The notes: generated from the sequence alone by a model not told the origin. A stretch of DNA of 48,484 nt from Burkholderiales bacterium (GCA_025350145.1 JANXYH010000164.1:1-48484), one strand, 5' to 3'; numbered from the stretch's first letter, positions 1 through 9,183 are shown. A program made the numbers and translations.

Positions 1-712
1 CGCCGTGGAAGGTGCCCATGATGCCGCCGGCTTCCGTGACCAACAGCGAACCGGCCGCCATGTCCCAGGGTTTCAAGCCTTTTTCGAAAAAGCCGTCCAG
101 TCGCCCGGCGGCGACATACGCCAGGTCGAGCGCGGCCGCGCCCGGGCGGCGCACCCCGGCACATTGGCGCGTCACCGCCTCGAACATCTTCAGGTAGCGC
201 CCGAAGTCGTCGCCCTGACGGAACGGAAAGCCGGTGCCGATCAGCGCCTCGGCCAAACGGACCCGCTTGGACACCCGCAACCGCTTGTCGTTGAGGAAGG
301 CGCCGCGCCCGCGCGAGGCAAAGAACAGGTCGTTGCGGGTCGGGTCGAACACCACCGCCTGTTGCACCACGCCCTTGAAGGCCAGCGCGATCGAGACCGC
401 GTAGACCGGAAAGCCGTGCAGGAAGTTGGTCGTGCCGTCGAGCGGGTCGATGATCCAGACGAAATCGCTGTCGCGCGCGCCGTGGGTGCTGCCCGACTCC
501 TCGGCCAGGATGCCGTGGCCGGGGTAGGCGCTGAGCAGCACGTCGATGATCGCCGCCTCGGCGGCCCGGTCGACCTCGCTGACGAAATCGTTGTGGCCCT
601 TGCGCGTGACCTTCAGCAGATCCAGGTCCAGCGAGCCCCGGTTGATAACCGCCCCAGCCGCGCGCGCGGCCTTGATGGCGATGTTGAGCATGGGGTGCAG
701 TGATTGCGACAT
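1..712 (-). CDS. suhB: Inositol monophosphatase family protein SuhB (3' end cut by window edge)
   Basis: The reverse strand encodes 237 residues starting [20 protein letters not shown] and running off the left edge without a stop. The family signature is complete: the Glu-Glu metal site (about residues 71-72, ILAEESG), the DPLDGTT motif (about 89-95) and the C-terminal WDMAAG segment. Members hydrolyse inositol-1-phosphate with Mg2+; in enterobacteria SuhB also joins the rRNA antitermination complex, which cannot be judged from sequence. About 30 C-terminal residues should lie outside the window. The gene diverges from trmJ, leaving about 95 bp between the two starts. The ATG at 710-712 is chosen because the conserved N-terminal helix begins there. 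Confidence 0.93.
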   Translation of the reverse strand, partial: MSQSLHPMLNIAIKAARAAGAVINRGSLDLDLLKVTRKGHNDFVSEVDRAAEAAIIDVLLSAYPGHGILAEESGSTHGARDSDFVWIIDPLDGTTNFLHGFPVYAVSIALAFKGVVQQAVVFDPTRNDLFFASRGRGAFLNDKRLRVSKRVRLAEALIGTGFPFRQGDDFGRYLKMFEAVTRQCAGVRRPGAAALDLAYVAAGRLDGFFEKGLKPWDMAAGSLLVTEAGGIMGTFHG

Positions 713-807
713 GGGCGGGCTTTGCAAGGCAGGGGCCTTGCCGGGGTGAAAGAGCGGCGGCCGACGCCGACAATGGCGCTCCGACTGAATGCCGCAATTT
801 TAGCCGC
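713..807. promoter_or_regulatory. Divergent suhB/trmJ intergenic region
   Basis: This is the only non-coding stretch between two divergent genes, so it should hold both promoters. On the reverse strand a TAAAAT hexamer (797-802) could be the -10 of suhB, with a leader of about 80 bases. No convincing -35 is seen for either direction. The same TAAAAT hexamer occurs ahead of dctP and purL in this window. This is inference from position and motif only. Confidence 0.35.
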
Positions 808-1602
808 GTGCCCCCTGCTCCCCGCGCCCCTGCCGACAGCACCCGCTTCGTGCTGCTGCACACCAGCCATCCCGGCAATGTCGGGGCGGCGGCGCGGGCG
901 ATGAAGGTGATGGGCTTCGCCGACCTGGTGCTGGTGCGACCACGGTTTGCCGACGTGCTGGTGCAGGAGGAGACCGTCGCCATGGCCAGCGGTGCGGCCG
1001 ACATCCTGGTGCGGGCGCGGGTGGTGCAGACGCTGGAGCAGGCCCTGGTCGGCATCGACCATGCCTGCGCTACGGCGATGACGCCACGCGACTTCGGCCC
1101 GCCGACGCTGGCCCCGCGCGACCATTTCGCGCGCCTGGCGCCACTGGCCGGCGCCGGTCGACAGCGTGTGGCACTGGTCTTCGGCGGTGAGCGCTTCGGC
1201 ATGGCCAACGCCGATGTCTGGCGCTGCCACGCCTGTTTGAGCATCCCCACCCACCCCGGCTACGGTTCGCTCAACCTGGCCCAGGCGGTGCAGTTGATCG
1301 GCTACGACTGGCGCCAGGCGCTGGGTGGCTTCGACCTGCCGGCCAGCGGCCCGGCGCCGGCCCAGCCGGCGACCATGGACGCCGTGACCGGTGCCCTTGA
1401 GCACTGGCAGCGGGTGCTGACACAGATCGGCTTTCTCGACCCGGCCGTGCCCAAGCGGCTGCTGCCGCGGCTGCAGCAACTGCTCAACCGCGCCGCCTTG
1501 AGCGCCGACGAGATCCATATCCTGCGCGGCATCGCCAACGCCGTCGACCATGCGCTGAAGCCTGAGCTCCGGCCGCAGGCCGACGCTAACCTCCGACAAT
1601 AG
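808..1602 (+). CDS. trmJ: tRNA (cytidine/uridine-2'-O-)-methyltransferase TrmJ
   Basis: 264 residues of the SPOUT (TrmH/SpoU) superfamily; TrmJ makes 2'-O-methyl C/U at position 32 of tRNAs using S-adenosylmethionine. Family motifs are visible in order: the N-terminal [16 protein letters not shown] segment, the FGGERFGM motif, and the trefoil-knot SAM motif [11 protein letters not shown]. The reading frame is open back to 700, but the first 36 codons lack family similarity and overlap the suhB 5' end, so the GTG at 808-810 ([18 protein letters not shown]) is preferred. It lies upstream of cysE in the same direction. Many proteobacteria place trmJ and cysE ahead of the isc genes; no isc genes follow here. 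Confidence 0.9.
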   Translation: MPPAPRAPADSTRFVLLHTSHPGNVGAAARAMKVMGFADLVLVRPRFADVLVQEETVAMASGAADILVRARVVQTLEQALVGIDHACATAMTPRDFGPPTLAPRDHFARLAPLAGAGRQRVALVFGGERFGMANADVWRCHACLSIPTHPGYGSLNLAQAVQLIGYDWRQALGGFDLPASGPAPAQPATMDAVTGALEHWQRVLTQIGFLDPAVPKRLLPRLQQLLNRAALSADEIHILRGIANAVDHALKPELRPQADANLRQ

Positions 1603-1685
1603 GCCCGTCACGGCCAAGGCCGAAACCGCCTCGCTACACTGACTCGGCCCTCCCGCCCGCCCGACCTTTGCCCTTGCCAGACACC

Positions 1686-2465
1686 ATGTTCAGCCGCCTG
1701 CGTGAAGACATCGAATGCATCCGCGAGCGCGACCCTGCGGCGCGCTCAGACTGGGAGGTTCTGAGCTGCTATCCCGGTCTGCACGCCCTGATCTGGCACC
1801 GCTGGGCACACCGTGCCTGGGGCGCCAACCTGAAGACGCTGGGCCGATTCCTGTCGCACCTCGGGCGCTTTTTCACCGGCATCGAGATCCACCCCGGTGC
1901 GACCATAGGCCGGCGGGTCTTCATCGACCATGGCATGGGCGTGGTCGTCGGCGAGACCGCTGAAATCGGCGATGGCTGCACCATCTACCAGGGCGTGACG
2001 CTGGGCGGCACCTCGCTCGGACGCGGCAGCAAGCGCCACCCGACCCTGGGCCGCGACGTGATCGTCGGCGCCAACTCGCAGGTGCTGGGCGGCTTCACGG
2101 TCGGCGACGGTGCCCGTGTCGGCTCGAACGCGGTGGTGCTCAAGCCGGTGCCGGCAGGCGCCACGGCGGTCGGCAACCCGGCCCGCATCATCCTGGCCGA
2201 CCTGGAGCGGGCGCGCGAGGACGCCGCCGCCAAGATGGGCTTCTCGGCCTACGGCGTGACCCAGGGCGACGACCCGCTGGCGCAGGCGATGAAGGGCCTG
2301 ATCGACAGCGCCTCGGGCCACGAGCACCAGATCGCCCTGCTCTGGCATGCGGTCGAGAAACTGGCGACGGTGTCGCGTGAACTGCCGGCCGGTGACTGTG
2401 TGCCGGAGGACGCGCACACCAGCGAGCACTTTGACGCCGACGGCCTGAGCCGGATGGTCAAGTAG
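1686..2465 (+). CDS. cysE: Serine O-acetyltransferase CysE
   Basis: 259 residues. It transfers acetyl from acetyl-CoA to L-serine, giving O-acetylserine, the first step of cysteine synthesis. The N-terminal helical domain ([20 protein letters not shown]) is followed by a left-handed parallel beta-helix of hexapeptide repeats with [18 protein letters not shown] and [20 protein letters not shown], where the catalytic Asp-His pair and the substrate site lie in the family. The open frame extends to a TTG at 1668, but the ATG at 1686 matches the family start. About 70 residues follow the beta-helix. It converges with mog, and the two stop ends overlap by 8 bases. Confidence 0.95.
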   Translation: MFSRLREDIECIRERDPAARSDWEVLSCYPGLHALIWHRWAHRAWGANLKTLGRFLSHLGRFFTGIEIHPGATIGRRVFIDHGMGVVVGETAEIGDGCTIYQGVTLGGTSLGRGSKRHPTLGRDVIVGANSQVLGGFTVGDGARVGSNAVVLKPVPAGATAVGNPARIILADLERAREDAAAKMGFSAYGVTQGDDPLAQAMKGLIDSASGHEHQIALLWHAVEKLATVSRELPAGDCVPEDAHTSEHFDADGLSRMVK

Positions 2466-3054
2466 CCGGTCTGGCGCGCTGTGCCGACTTTGGCCTGAAC
2501 GCCTTGCAGACAGCCGCGTCGGTCTCCAGGTAGGGCCCGCCGATCAGGTCGATGCAGTAGGGCACGGCGGCGAAGATCCCGGGCACGCCCAGGTCGGGCA
2601 GGCCTTGCAGGGTCTCGGCGATCGATTTGGGCTGGCCCGGCAGGTTCATCAGCAGCGCCTTGCCACGGATCACCGCCACCTGCCGGCTGAGGATGGCGGT
2701 CGGCACGAAGCGCAGGCTGATCTGGCGCATCTGCTCGCCAAAGCCGGGCAGCAGCCGGTCGGCCACCGCCAGCGTCGCCTCGGGCGTCACGTCGCGCGGC
2801 GCCGGGCCGGTACCACCGGTGGTCAGCACCAGGTCGCAGCCGGCCTGGTCGACCAGTTCGCGCAGCGCGGCGCTGATCTTGTCCTGCTCATCGGGGACGA
2901 GTCGGGTTTCCCAGGTAATTGGGTTGTGCAGCGCACGCCCCAACCAGGCCTGCAGCGTCGGGATGCCCTGGTCGGGGTAGACACCGGCCGAAGCGCGGTC
3001 GCTGGCCGAGACCAGGCCGATGCGGATCGGCTCAAGCTCAGGCCTTGTGGTCAT
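2458..3054 (-). CDS. mog: Molybdopterin adenylyltransferase (MogA/MoaB family)
   Basis: 198 residues. The enzyme adenylates molybdopterin before molybdenum insertion in molybdenum-cofactor synthesis. Visible signatures are the N-terminal [20 protein letters not shown] and the [17 protein letters not shown] loop that binds MPT/ATP, then the conserved LPGQPKSI segment. The start is taken at the ATG 3052-3054 ([13 protein letters not shown]); an in-frame ATG 15 bases upstream is an alternative. Either start overlaps the 3' end of yjgA, so the two are probably co-transcribed and translationally coupled. No other cofactor genes are in the window. The high similarity to the MoaB/Mog fold leaves MoaB as a possible alternative name. 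Confidence 0.88.
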   Translation of the reverse strand: MTTRPELEPIRIGLVSASDRASAGVYPDQGIPTLQAWLGRALHNPITWETRLVPDEQDKISAALRELVDQAGCDLVLTTGGTGPAPRDVTPEATLAVADRLLPGFGEQMRQISLRFVPTAILSRQVAVIRGKALLMNLPGQPKSIAETLQGLPDLGVPGIFAAVPYCIDLIGGPYLETDAAVCKAFRPKSAQRARPAT

Positions 3055-3649
3055 CGTCAAGGTCGCCATCACGCTTGTAGTCGCCAGGGGAGTCGCCGGC
3101 ATCCGGCGCGTCAGCGTCCAACCACGGTTTGACGAACTGGAACAGCGCCCGGTAGCCACGGCCGCTGCGCTGCTCGGGCGCACGGGCGGTGTCGGTGCGT
3201 GCGGTGCGCACCAGGCTGCGCAACTGCTGCAGGTCGCTGCCGGGATGCTCGCTGGCCCAGCGCGTCAGCGCCTCGTCGCTGGCCACCATCTGGTCGCGCC
3301 AGCGCTCGGCCAGGTGCAGCCTCAGGCTGTCCTTGGCCGAACCCAGCTTGAACGCCGCCACCGCCTCGCGCAGCGGCGCATCGTCAGCGGCGCGCATCTG
3401 TTTGCCGATGTACTGCATCTGCCGCCGCTTGCCCTCGAAGCTGCGGGTGCGGTGGTACTCGGCGATGGCCTCGCGCAGTCGCTCCGGCATCGCCGTCTGG
3501 GCCAGGCGCGTGGCCGGCATGTCGCAGAGCTCCTGGCCCAGTGTCTGCAGGTCCAGCATCTGCGCCTTGAGCTGGGTGCGGCTGGGGCGGGTGTCGGGCA
3601 CCTCGCCCTCGATGGCGTGGCGGCGGGGCGGGCGGGCGTAGGCAGGCAT
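3038..3649 (-). CDS. yjgA: Ribosome-associated protein YjgA (DUF615)
   Basis: 203 residues. The DUF615 family associates with the large ribosomal subunit late in assembly. Characteristic segments are PSRTQLKAQMLDLQTLGQEL near the N-terminus, RSFEGKRRQMQYIGKQMR in the middle and ERWRDQMVASDEALTRW toward the end. The C-terminal tail is acidic and Asp-rich ([10 protein letters not shown]). The frame is open far upstream, but the ATG at 3647-3649 is the last plausible start before the divergent pmbA gene. The yjgA/pmbA head-to-head pair is a common proteobacterial arrangement, which strengthens both calls. The 3' end overlaps the start of mog. Confidence 0.9.
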   Translation of the reverse strand: MPAYARPPRRHAIEGEVPDTRPSRTQLKAQMLDLQTLGQELCDMPATRLAQTAMPERLREAIAEYHRTRSFEGKRRQMQYIGKQMRAADDAPLREAVAAFKLGSAKDSLRLHLAERWRDQMVASDEALTRWASEHPGSDLQQLRSLVRTARTDTARAPEQRSGRGYRALFQFVKPWLDADAPDAGDSPGDYKRDGDLDDDHKA

Positions 3650-3703
3650 GCACTGAAGGGGTCGATGGCATGATTGTCGCCCACGACCGTCTCCCGCCTG
3701 CCC

Positions 3704-5077
3704 ATGCCCGCCTCCAGTGCCGACCCCGGATTTGCCTACACCCGTGCCCAGTTCCAGCAGATCATCGAGGACACGCTGGTGATCGCCCGTGAGATGGGCG
3801 CCAGCGACGCCGCTGCCGAGGTGTCCGAGGGGGTCGGCCTGTCGGTGTCGGTGCGCCACGGCGAGATCGAGAACGTCGAGCGCAACCGCGACAAGTCGGT
3901 CGGCGTCGGCATCTACCTGGGCCAACGCCGGGGCAACGCCAGCACCTCGGACTTCTCGCGCCAGGCGCTGACCGAGACGGTGCGCGCCGCCTACGACATC
4001 GCCCGGTTCACGGCCGAGGACCCGGCCGCCGGCCTGCCCGAGGCCGATGAGTTGGTCGGCGCCGACGAGGCCGGCCGCGACCTCGACCTGTTCCACCCCT
4101 GGGTGATTGACGCTGCCGGCGCGGCGGCGCTGGCCGGGCGCTGTGAGGCCGCCGCGCTGGCCACCGACCGACGCATCAGCAACAGCGATGGTGGCGCGAC
4201 CTCAGCCCAGCAGTCGCACTTCTGGGCCGGCAACAGCCGCGGCTTTCGCGCCGGCTATGCCAGCTCGCGGCATTCGATCTCGGTCGGCGTGATCGCCGGC
4301 AAGGGCGCCCAGATGCAGCGCGACGGTTGGTACAGCTCGATGCGCCGGGCGCTGGCTCTGTCGTCGCCCGAGGCGGTTGGCCGCTATGGTGCCGAGCGCA
4401 CGCTGGCCCGGCTCAAGGGCCGCAGCGTGCCGACCTGCGAGGTGCCGGTGCTGTTCGAGTCGACCCAGGCCGCCGGCATCCTCAGCGCCTATGTCCAGGC
4501 CACCAGTGGCGGCGCGCTCTACCGCCGCGCCAGTTTCTTGCTCGACAGCCTGGGCAAGCCGGTACTGGCCGAGCACCTGGACCTGGACGAATCGCCGCAC
4601 CTGCTGCAGGGCAAGGCCAGCGCGATGTTCGACGACGAGGGCGTGCGCACCCGCGACCGCCGGGCGGTAGACGCCGGCGTGGTGCAGGGCTACTTCCTGT
4701 CGACCTATTCGGCGCGCAAGCTGGGCATGAAGACCACCGGCCATGCCGGCGGCTCGCAGAACCTGCGGCTGTCCAGCCGCCTGACCCAACCCGGCGACCA
4801 CCTCGAAGAGATGCTGCGCAAGCTCGGCCGCGGACTGTTCGTCACCGACCTGATGGGCCAGGGCGTCAACGGCGTCACCGGCGACTATTCGCGCGGCGCG
4901 GCCGGCTTCTGGGTCGAGGGCGGGCGCATCGTCCACCCGGTCCACGAGGTGACGATCGCCGGCAACCTGGCGCAGATCTTCCGCCAGATCGTCGCCCTCG
5001 GCGCCGACGAGTACACCCAGGGCGGCAAGACGGTGGGCTCGATGCTGGTCGAGCGGATGAAGGTCGCCGGGAGCTGA
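3704..5077 (+). CDS. pmbA: Metalloprotease PmbA (TldE), TldD/PmbA family
   Basis: 457 residues. PmbA (TldE) partners TldD in a metal-dependent protease that degrades unfolded small proteins and matures peptide antibiotics such as microcins. The sequence carries the family N-terminal helical region (FAYTRAQFQQIIEDTLVIAR), the GVGIYLGQRRGNAST strand and the C-terminal glycine-rich segments GHAGGSQNLRLSS and GLFVTDLMGQGVNGVTGDYS. PmbA itself lacks the catalytic HEXXXH of TldD, and none is seen here, as expected. The ATG at 3704 is preferred over a TTG 30 bases upstream. No tldD gene is in the window. Confidence 0.93.
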   Translation: MPASSADPGFAYTRAQFQQIIEDTLVIAREMGASDAAAEVSEGVGLSVSVRHGEIENVERNRDKSVGVGIYLGQRRGNASTSDFSRQALTETVRAAYDIARFTAEDPAAGLPEADELVGADEAGRDLDLFHPWVIDAAGAAALAGRCEAAALATDRRISNSDGGATSAQQSHFWAGNSRGFRAGYASSRHSISVGVIAGKGAQMQRDGWYSSMRRALALSSPEAVGRYGAERTLARLKGRSVPTCEVPVLFESTQAAGILSAYVQATSGGALYRRASFLLDSLGKPVLAEHLDLDESPHLLQGKASAMFDDEGVRTRDRRAVDAGVVQGYFLSTYSARKLGMKTTGHAGGSQNLRLSSRLTQPGDHLEEMLRKLGRGLFVTDLMGQGVNGVTGDYSRGAAGFWVEGGRIVHPVHEVTIAGNLAQIFRQIVALGADEYTQGGKTVGSMLVERMKVAGS

Positions 5078-5234
5078 CCCGCTGCTGCCGCCGCCGCCGC
5101 CGCGCCTGCGGGCTTTCACTGGCTGCGGCCGCGACCCGCCTCCCTAAAATCGGCCGGTCGTTGTTCGTCGACCCGGCCCTGTTTGGCCCACACCTGCGGC
5201 CAGTAACGGCCACCACTTCCCACAGGAGACTTGA
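5078..5234 (+). promoter_or_regulatory. Leader/promoter region of dctP
   Basis: This 157-base gap follows pmbA. It opens with a run of CTG/CCG triplets (about 5081-5103). A TAAAAT hexamer at 5145-5150, preceded by C, is a candidate -10 with a leader of about 80 bases. A strong ribosome binding site AGGAGA (5224-5229) sits five bases before the dctP ATG. No convincing -35 is seen. Confidence 0.45.
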
Positions 5235-6317
5235 ATGGAACGTCGTCACTTTGTTCGCGGCGCTGGCCTGGCCGGCGTCTTGGCCGCCGGTGTCGCGCCG
5301 GCCATCGTCCACGCCCAGGCCAGCCTGCGCTGGCGCCTGGCATCGAGCTTCCCGAAGTCGCTGGACACGCTGTTCGGTGCGGCCGAGGTGTTTGCCAGGA
5401 AGGTCAGCGACCTGACCGGCGGCAAGTTCGTCATCAGCACCCATGCCGCCGGCGAATTGATGCCGGCCTTTGGCGTGGTCGACGGGGTGCAGAACGGCAC
5501 GGTCGAGATGGCCAACACCGCGCCGTACTACTTCTTCGGCAAGGACGAGACCTTTGCCCTGGGCTGCGCCATCCCGTTCGGCCTGAACAGCCGGCAGATG
5601 ACGGCCTGGATGTACGAAGGCAACGGCCTGAAGCTGATGCGCGAGTTCTACAAGAACTACAACATCATCAACTTCCCGATGGGCAACACCGGCGCGCAGA
5701 TGGGCGGCTGGTTCCGCAAGGAGATCAAGTCGCTGGCCGACTTCAAGGGCCTGAAGTTCCGCGTCGGCGGCTTTGCCGGCAAGGTGGTCGAGCGCCTGGG
5801 CGGGGTGCCGCAGAACATCCCCGGCGGCGAGATCTACCAGGCGCTGGAAAAAGGCACGATCGACGCGGCCGAGTGGGTCGGCCCCTACGATGACCAGAAG
5901 CTGGGCTTCAACAAGGTCGCGCAGAACTACGCCTACCCGGGCTGGTGGGAGGGTGGCCCGCAGTTGGACCTGTATGTCGGCACCAAGGCCTACGACAGCC
6001 TGTCGGCCGAGTACAAGGCGGTGATCGAGTGCGCCTCGGCCTACGCCCACCTCGACACGCAGGCCAAGTACGACGCGCGCAATTCCTCCGCGCTCAAGCA
6101 ACTGGTCGGCGGTGGTGCCAAGCTGTTCCCCTTCCCCAAGGACCTGATGGACACGGCCTTCAAGGAATCGATGGCGCTGTACAGCGAGCTGTCGGCCAAG
6201 AACGCCAACTGGAAGAAGGTCTACGAGGACTACTCCACTTTCCGCAAGGATGCGAACCTGTGGTTCCAGTTCACCGAGGCTGGTTTCGACACCTTCATGC
6301 AGCGCCAGAAGCTCTGA
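5235..6317 (+). CDS. dctP: TRAP transporter substrate-binding protein (DctP family, TakP-like)
   Basis: 360 residues. A periplasmic solute-binding protein that hands a carboxylate substrate to a DctQM membrane pair driven by the sodium or proton gradient. The N-terminus MERRHFVRGAGLAG is a twin-arginine-like signal followed by a hydrophobic stretch and an Ala-Gln cleavage site near residue 28, so folded export is possible. The mature start SLRWRLASSFPKSLDTLF, the segment FKGLKFRVGGFAGKVVERLGG with the substrate-clamping Arg, and EWVGPYDDQKLGF resemble the 2-oxoacid-binding TakP branch. Substrate identity is inference. It is convergent with dctM-dctQ and separated from them by a bidirectional terminator. 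Confidence 0.92.
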   Translation: MERRHFVRGAGLAGVLAAGVAPAIVHAQASLRWRLASSFPKSLDTLFGAAEVFARKVSDLTGGKFVISTHAAGELMPAFGVVDGVQNGTVEMANTAPYYFFGKDETFALGCAIPFGLNSRQMTAWMYEGNGLKLMREFYKNYNIINFPMGNTGAQMGGWFRKEIKSLADFKGLKFRVGGFAGKVVERLGGVPQNIPGGEIYQALEKGTIDAAEWVGPYDDQKLGFNKVAQNYAYPGWWEGGPQLDLYVGTKAYDSLSAEYKAVIECASAYAHLDTQAKYDARNSSALKQLVGGGAKLFPFPKDLMDTAFKESMALYSELSAKNANWKKVYEDYSTFRKDANLWFQFTEAGFDTFMQRQKL

Positions 6318-6357
6318 AACCAGGCTTTTGCGCTTAGCCCGCCAAGCCAGCGGCAGC

Positions 6358-6389
6358 AAAAAAAGGGCCCCTTGGGGCCCGTTTTTTTT
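6358..6389. terminator. Bidirectional rho-independent terminator between dctP and dctM
   Basis: A run of seven A (6358-6364), a GC-only stem GGGCCC / GGGCCC (6365-6370 and 6375-6380) with a four-base CTTG loop, then a G and eight T (6382-6389). The A and T tracts on either side make it competent in both directions, as expected between two convergent genes. Confidence 0.9.
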
Positions 6390-6400
6390 GCCCGTGGCGG

Positions 6401-8086
6401 CTACTTCTTCTGCTCCTGCTGCAAGGCCCGGCGCACCGACTCCATCGGGTCCTCGTCCTTGGCGGCCGGATCGGCCGGCGCGCGGCTCTCAATCTTGACG
6501 TTGCTGGTGTCCATCTCTTCCTTCTTGCCCAGCCCGCCCGAGACCAGGTTGGGGAAAGCGATGATCAGCCCAACCATGAGGATCTGGATCAACACGAAGG
6601 GCACCGCGCCCCAGTAGATCTGGCCGGTCGTGACCTTGGCCGTGAGCTTGCCGGTCAAGCGATCCTTGTAATCGTCGACCGGCGCGACGCTGCGCAGGTA
6701 AAACAAGGCAAAGCCGAACGGCGGGTGCATGAACGAGGTCTGCATGTTGACCGCCAGCAGCACGCCAAACCAGACCAGATCGATACCGAGCTTCTCCGCC
6801 ACCGGGCCGATCAGCGGGATGACGATGAAACTCAGCTCGAAGAAGTCGAGGAAGAAGGCCAGCAAGAAGATCAGGATGTTGACGACAATCAGGAAGCCGA
6901 GTTGGCCGCCGGGCAGGCTGGTGAGCAAGTGCTCGACCCATTTGGGCCCGTCCACGCCCTGGAACGACAGGCTGAAGACGGTCGAGCCGAGCAGGATGAA
7001 GACGACGAAGCACGACAGCTTCATGGTCGTGTCCATGGCCTGGCGCATCAGGTGCATGTCCAGCCGCTTGCGCGCGATGGCCATGATGAGCGCGCCCACG
7101 GCACCCATCGCGCCGCCCTCGGTCGGCGTGGCCACGCCCAAGAAGATCGTGCCCAGCACCAGGAAGATCAGCGCCAGCGGCGGAATCAGCACGAAGGTGA
7201 CGCGCTCGGCAATGCGCGACAGCAGTCCCAGCTTGAACAGCTTGTTGACCACCGCCAGGACGAAGGCCAGGCCCACACCCAGGCTCATGCTGACCACGAT
7301 CAGTTCGTCGGTCGGGGTGCTGTCCGGCTGGCGCTGGGCAAAGACCACGCCGCAGACCACGCACAGCACGAACAACACGCCCAGCGAGCGCAGTCCGGGG
7401 CTGCCGTTGTCCTCGCGGATGGTGCGCGCCTCCTTGGGCAGGGCCGGCACATAGGCCGGGCGCCAGAGGCTGACGCCGAGCACGAACAGGATGTAAAGCC
7501 CGGTCAGCACGAATCCGGGAATGAAGGCGCCCTTGTACAGGTCGCCCACGCTCTTGCCCAACTGGTCGGCCAGGATGATCAGCACCAGCGAGGGCGGGAT
7601 GATCTGCGCCAGCGTGCCCGAGGCGGCGATCACCCCCGAGGCGACGCGCCGGTCGTAGCCGGTGCGCAGCATGATGGGCAGGGCGATCAGGCCCATCGCG
7701 ATCACCGAGGCGGCGACCACGCCGGTGGTGGCTGCCAACATTGCGCCGACCAGGATCACGGCGTAGGCCAGGCCGCCGCGAATCGGGCCGAAGAGCTGGC
7801 CTATCGTCTCCAGCAGGTCCTCGGCCATGCCCGAGCGCTCCAGGATCAGCCCCATGAAGGTGAAGAACGGGATCGCCAGCAGGGTGTCGTTCTGCATGAT
7901 GCCGAAGATGCGCAGCGGCAGCGCCTGCATCAGCGAGGCCGGCAGCATGCCCAGCTCGATGCCGATGAAGCCGAACATCAGGCCGCAGGCGCCCAGCGAG
8001 AAGGCCACCGAGAAGCCCATCAGCAGGAACACGATCAGGCCGGCGAACATCACCGGCGCCATGTAGGCGTTGAGGAACTCGATCAC
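6401..8086 (-). CDS. dctM: TRAP transporter large permease DctM
   Basis: 561 residues of strongly hydrophobic sequence with a dozen or so membrane segments, the large (12-TM) subunit that carries out ion-coupled transport. Family landmarks are IPFFTFMGLILERSGMAEDLL, the GAMLAATTGVVAASV hairpin, and ATPTEGGAMGAVGAL. Compared with the usual ~430-residue DctM it has an enlarged central loop (KEARTIREDNG.. to ..QRQPDSTPTDE) and a charged C-terminal tail of about 50 residues rich in Glu, Lys and Asp; both are features of the larger, TakM-like subfamily. The start is GTG (8084-8086), overlapping the dctQ stop by four bases (GTGA), so translation is coupled. Confidence 0.93.
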   Translation of the reverse strand: MIEFLNAYMAPVMFAGLIVFLLMGFSVAFSLGACGLMFGFIGIELGMLPASLMQALPLRIFGIMQNDTLLAIPFFTFMGLILERSGMAEDLLETIGQLFGPIRGGLAYAVILVGAMLAATTGVVAASVIAMGLIALPIMLRTGYDRRVASGVIAASGTLAQIIPPSLVLIILADQLGKSVGDLYKGAFIPGFVLTGLYILFVLGVSLWRPAYVPALPKEARTIREDNGSPGLRSLGVLFVLCVVCGVVFAQRQPDSTPTDELIVVSMSLGVGLAFVLAVVNKLFKLGLLSRIAERVTFVLIPPLALIFLVLGTIFLGVATPTEGGAMGAVGALIMAIARKRLDMHLMRQAMDTTMKLSCFVVFILLGSTVFSLSFQGVDGPKWVEHLLTSLPGGQLGFLIVVNILIFLLAFFLDFFELSFIVIPLIGPVAEKLGIDLVWFGVLLAVNMQTSFMHPPFGFALFYLRSVAPVDDYKDRLTGKLTAKVTTGQIYWGAVPFVLIQILMVGLIIAFPNLVSGGLGKKEEMDTSNVKIESRAPADPAAKDEDPMESVRRALQQEQKK

Positions 8087-8691
8087 TTCGCACCCCCGGC
8101 CGCCAAGGCAGCATCTTCGCGTTGGCGGATCAGGTCGGCCAGTTCCTCCTCGGCCGTCTTGGACTGCTGCTTCTTGGTCGGGTCAGCGATCAGGCCGGCC
8201 AGGAAGGCGCCACGCTTGATGAACTCCGACAGTCCCTGCAAGCCCAGCAGGCCAAAGCCCAGCGGCACCAGGGCAAATACCGGCCAGCGGATCAGGCCAC
8301 CGGCGTTGGACGACATTTCGCCCGAGTAGAAGGCCTTGGTCACCAGCGGCCAGACCAGGATGACCACGGTGAACACAAACGGCATCAGGAAGATGGCGAT
8401 GCCGAACATCTCGATCTTGATCTGGGTGGGCTTGCTGAAATGGCTCAGGACCACATCGATCTTGACGTGCTCCTGGCGCAGCATGGTGTAGCCGGCGGCG
8501 AGCAAGAACACGGCGGCGAACAGGTACCACTGGATCTCGAGGAAGCCGTTGGAGCTGAAGTTGAAGGCCTTGCGCACCACCGCGTTGATGGCGCTGACCA
8601 GCACCGCCGCCAACACCAGCCAGGATATCCAGCGGCCGACGAATTCATTGAGCCGGTCTATGGCTCGTGAGAGTTGCAGCAATGCGCTCAC
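8083..8691 (-). CDS. dctQ: TRAP transporter small permease DctQ
   Basis: 202 residues with four predicted membrane helices (WLVLAAVLVSAINAVV, WYLFAAVFLLAAGYTML, IFLMPFVFTVVILVWPLV, FALVPLGFGLLGLQGL) and the family segment RQEHVKIDVVLSHFS. DctQ is the small subunit that pairs with DctM. The C-terminal 40 residues are cytosolic and charged (KKQQSKTAEEELADLIRQRE). The frame is open further upstream, but the GTG at 8689-8691 (MSALLQLSRAIDRLNEFVGR) fits the family start. It is the first gene of a dctQ-dctM operon. A short CGTAC-T-GTACG inverted repeat (8734-8744) lies about 43 bases upstream and might be an operator. Confidence 0.9.
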   Translation of the reverse strand: MSALLQLSRAIDRLNEFVGRWISWLVLAAVLVSAINAVVRKAFNFSSNGFLEIQWYLFAAVFLLAAGYTMLRQEHVKIDVVLSHFSKPTQIKIEMFGIAIFLMPFVFTVVILVWPLVTKAFYSGEMSSNAGGLIRWPVFALVPLGFGLLGLQGLSEFIKRGAFLAGLIADPTKKQQSKTAEEELADLIRQREDAALAAGGAK

Positions 8692-8820
8692 CGGCGTCTC
8701 CAGGGGTGGTCTGAGGGGAAGGGCGATTCGATGCGTACTGTACGGACGCGACGGCGCCGGCCGGGCGGTAGAAGCCCCGACTAGGGAAAGCACCGAGAGC
8801 TTGCCCCCGGTGCGGCTGCC

Positions 8821-9183
8821 TCAGGCCCTGAGCGCCAACTGGTACAGGTTGGCCGAGCGGTTGCCGGTGCGGCAGAAGGCCAGGATGGGGCGAGGCAACT
8901 CGGCCAGCAGGGCCGCCATCGCGGCGGCTTCCTCGGGCGACTGGTAGCCGCCGGCCACCGGCAGGAAGCGGTACTCGAGCCCGGCGGCAGCGGCTGCTGC
9001 GGCGATCGCCGCGTGGGTAGGCTGGTCAGGGCCGAACTCGAAGTCGGGCCGGTTGTTGACCACGCTCTTGAAGCCCAGCGCCGCGACCTCGGCCATGGCC
9101 TCGGGGCCGAGTTGCGGGGCGACACAGACGTCGGTGGCGATCTGGCGCAAGGCTATGGAGGTGTTCATGTCGGCTGGGTTCAT
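8821..9183 (-). CDS. DUF442 / TIGR01244-type phosphatase- or rhodanese-like protein
   Basis: 120 residues. The fold is that of small dual-specificity phosphatases; relatives include the N-terminal domain of the beta-lactamase-hydrolase-like (Blh) sulfide-responsive proteins. The conserved nucleophile loop FCRTGNRSANLYQL is near the C-terminus and the segment ALGFKSVVNNRPDFE near the N-terminus matches the family. The start overlaps the yqeY stop by four bases (ATGA at 9180-9183 on the reverse strand), which supports MNPADMNTS over the internal ATG. Whether it is a phosphatase or a sulfur transferase cannot be decided from sequence. It ends about 130 bases before dctQ. Confidence 0.82.
   Translation of the reverse strand: MNPADMNTSIALRQIATDVCVAPQLGPEAMAEVAALGFKSVVNNRPDFEFGPDQPTHAAIAAAAAAAGLEYRFLPVAGGYQSPEEAAAMAALLAELPRPILAFCRTGNRSANLYQLALRA

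Noticed and set aside
6725-8329. 534-codon + strand frame opposite dctM and dctQ
   Set aside because: Composition dominated by Asp/His/Gln/Arg, an inverted image of hydrophobic membrane codons; dctM and dctQ explain the region.
8734-8744. CGTAC-T-GTACG palindrome upstream of dctQ as a defined operator
   Set aside because: Five-base arms with one-base spacer occur by chance in a window this size; kept only as a note in the dctQ entry.
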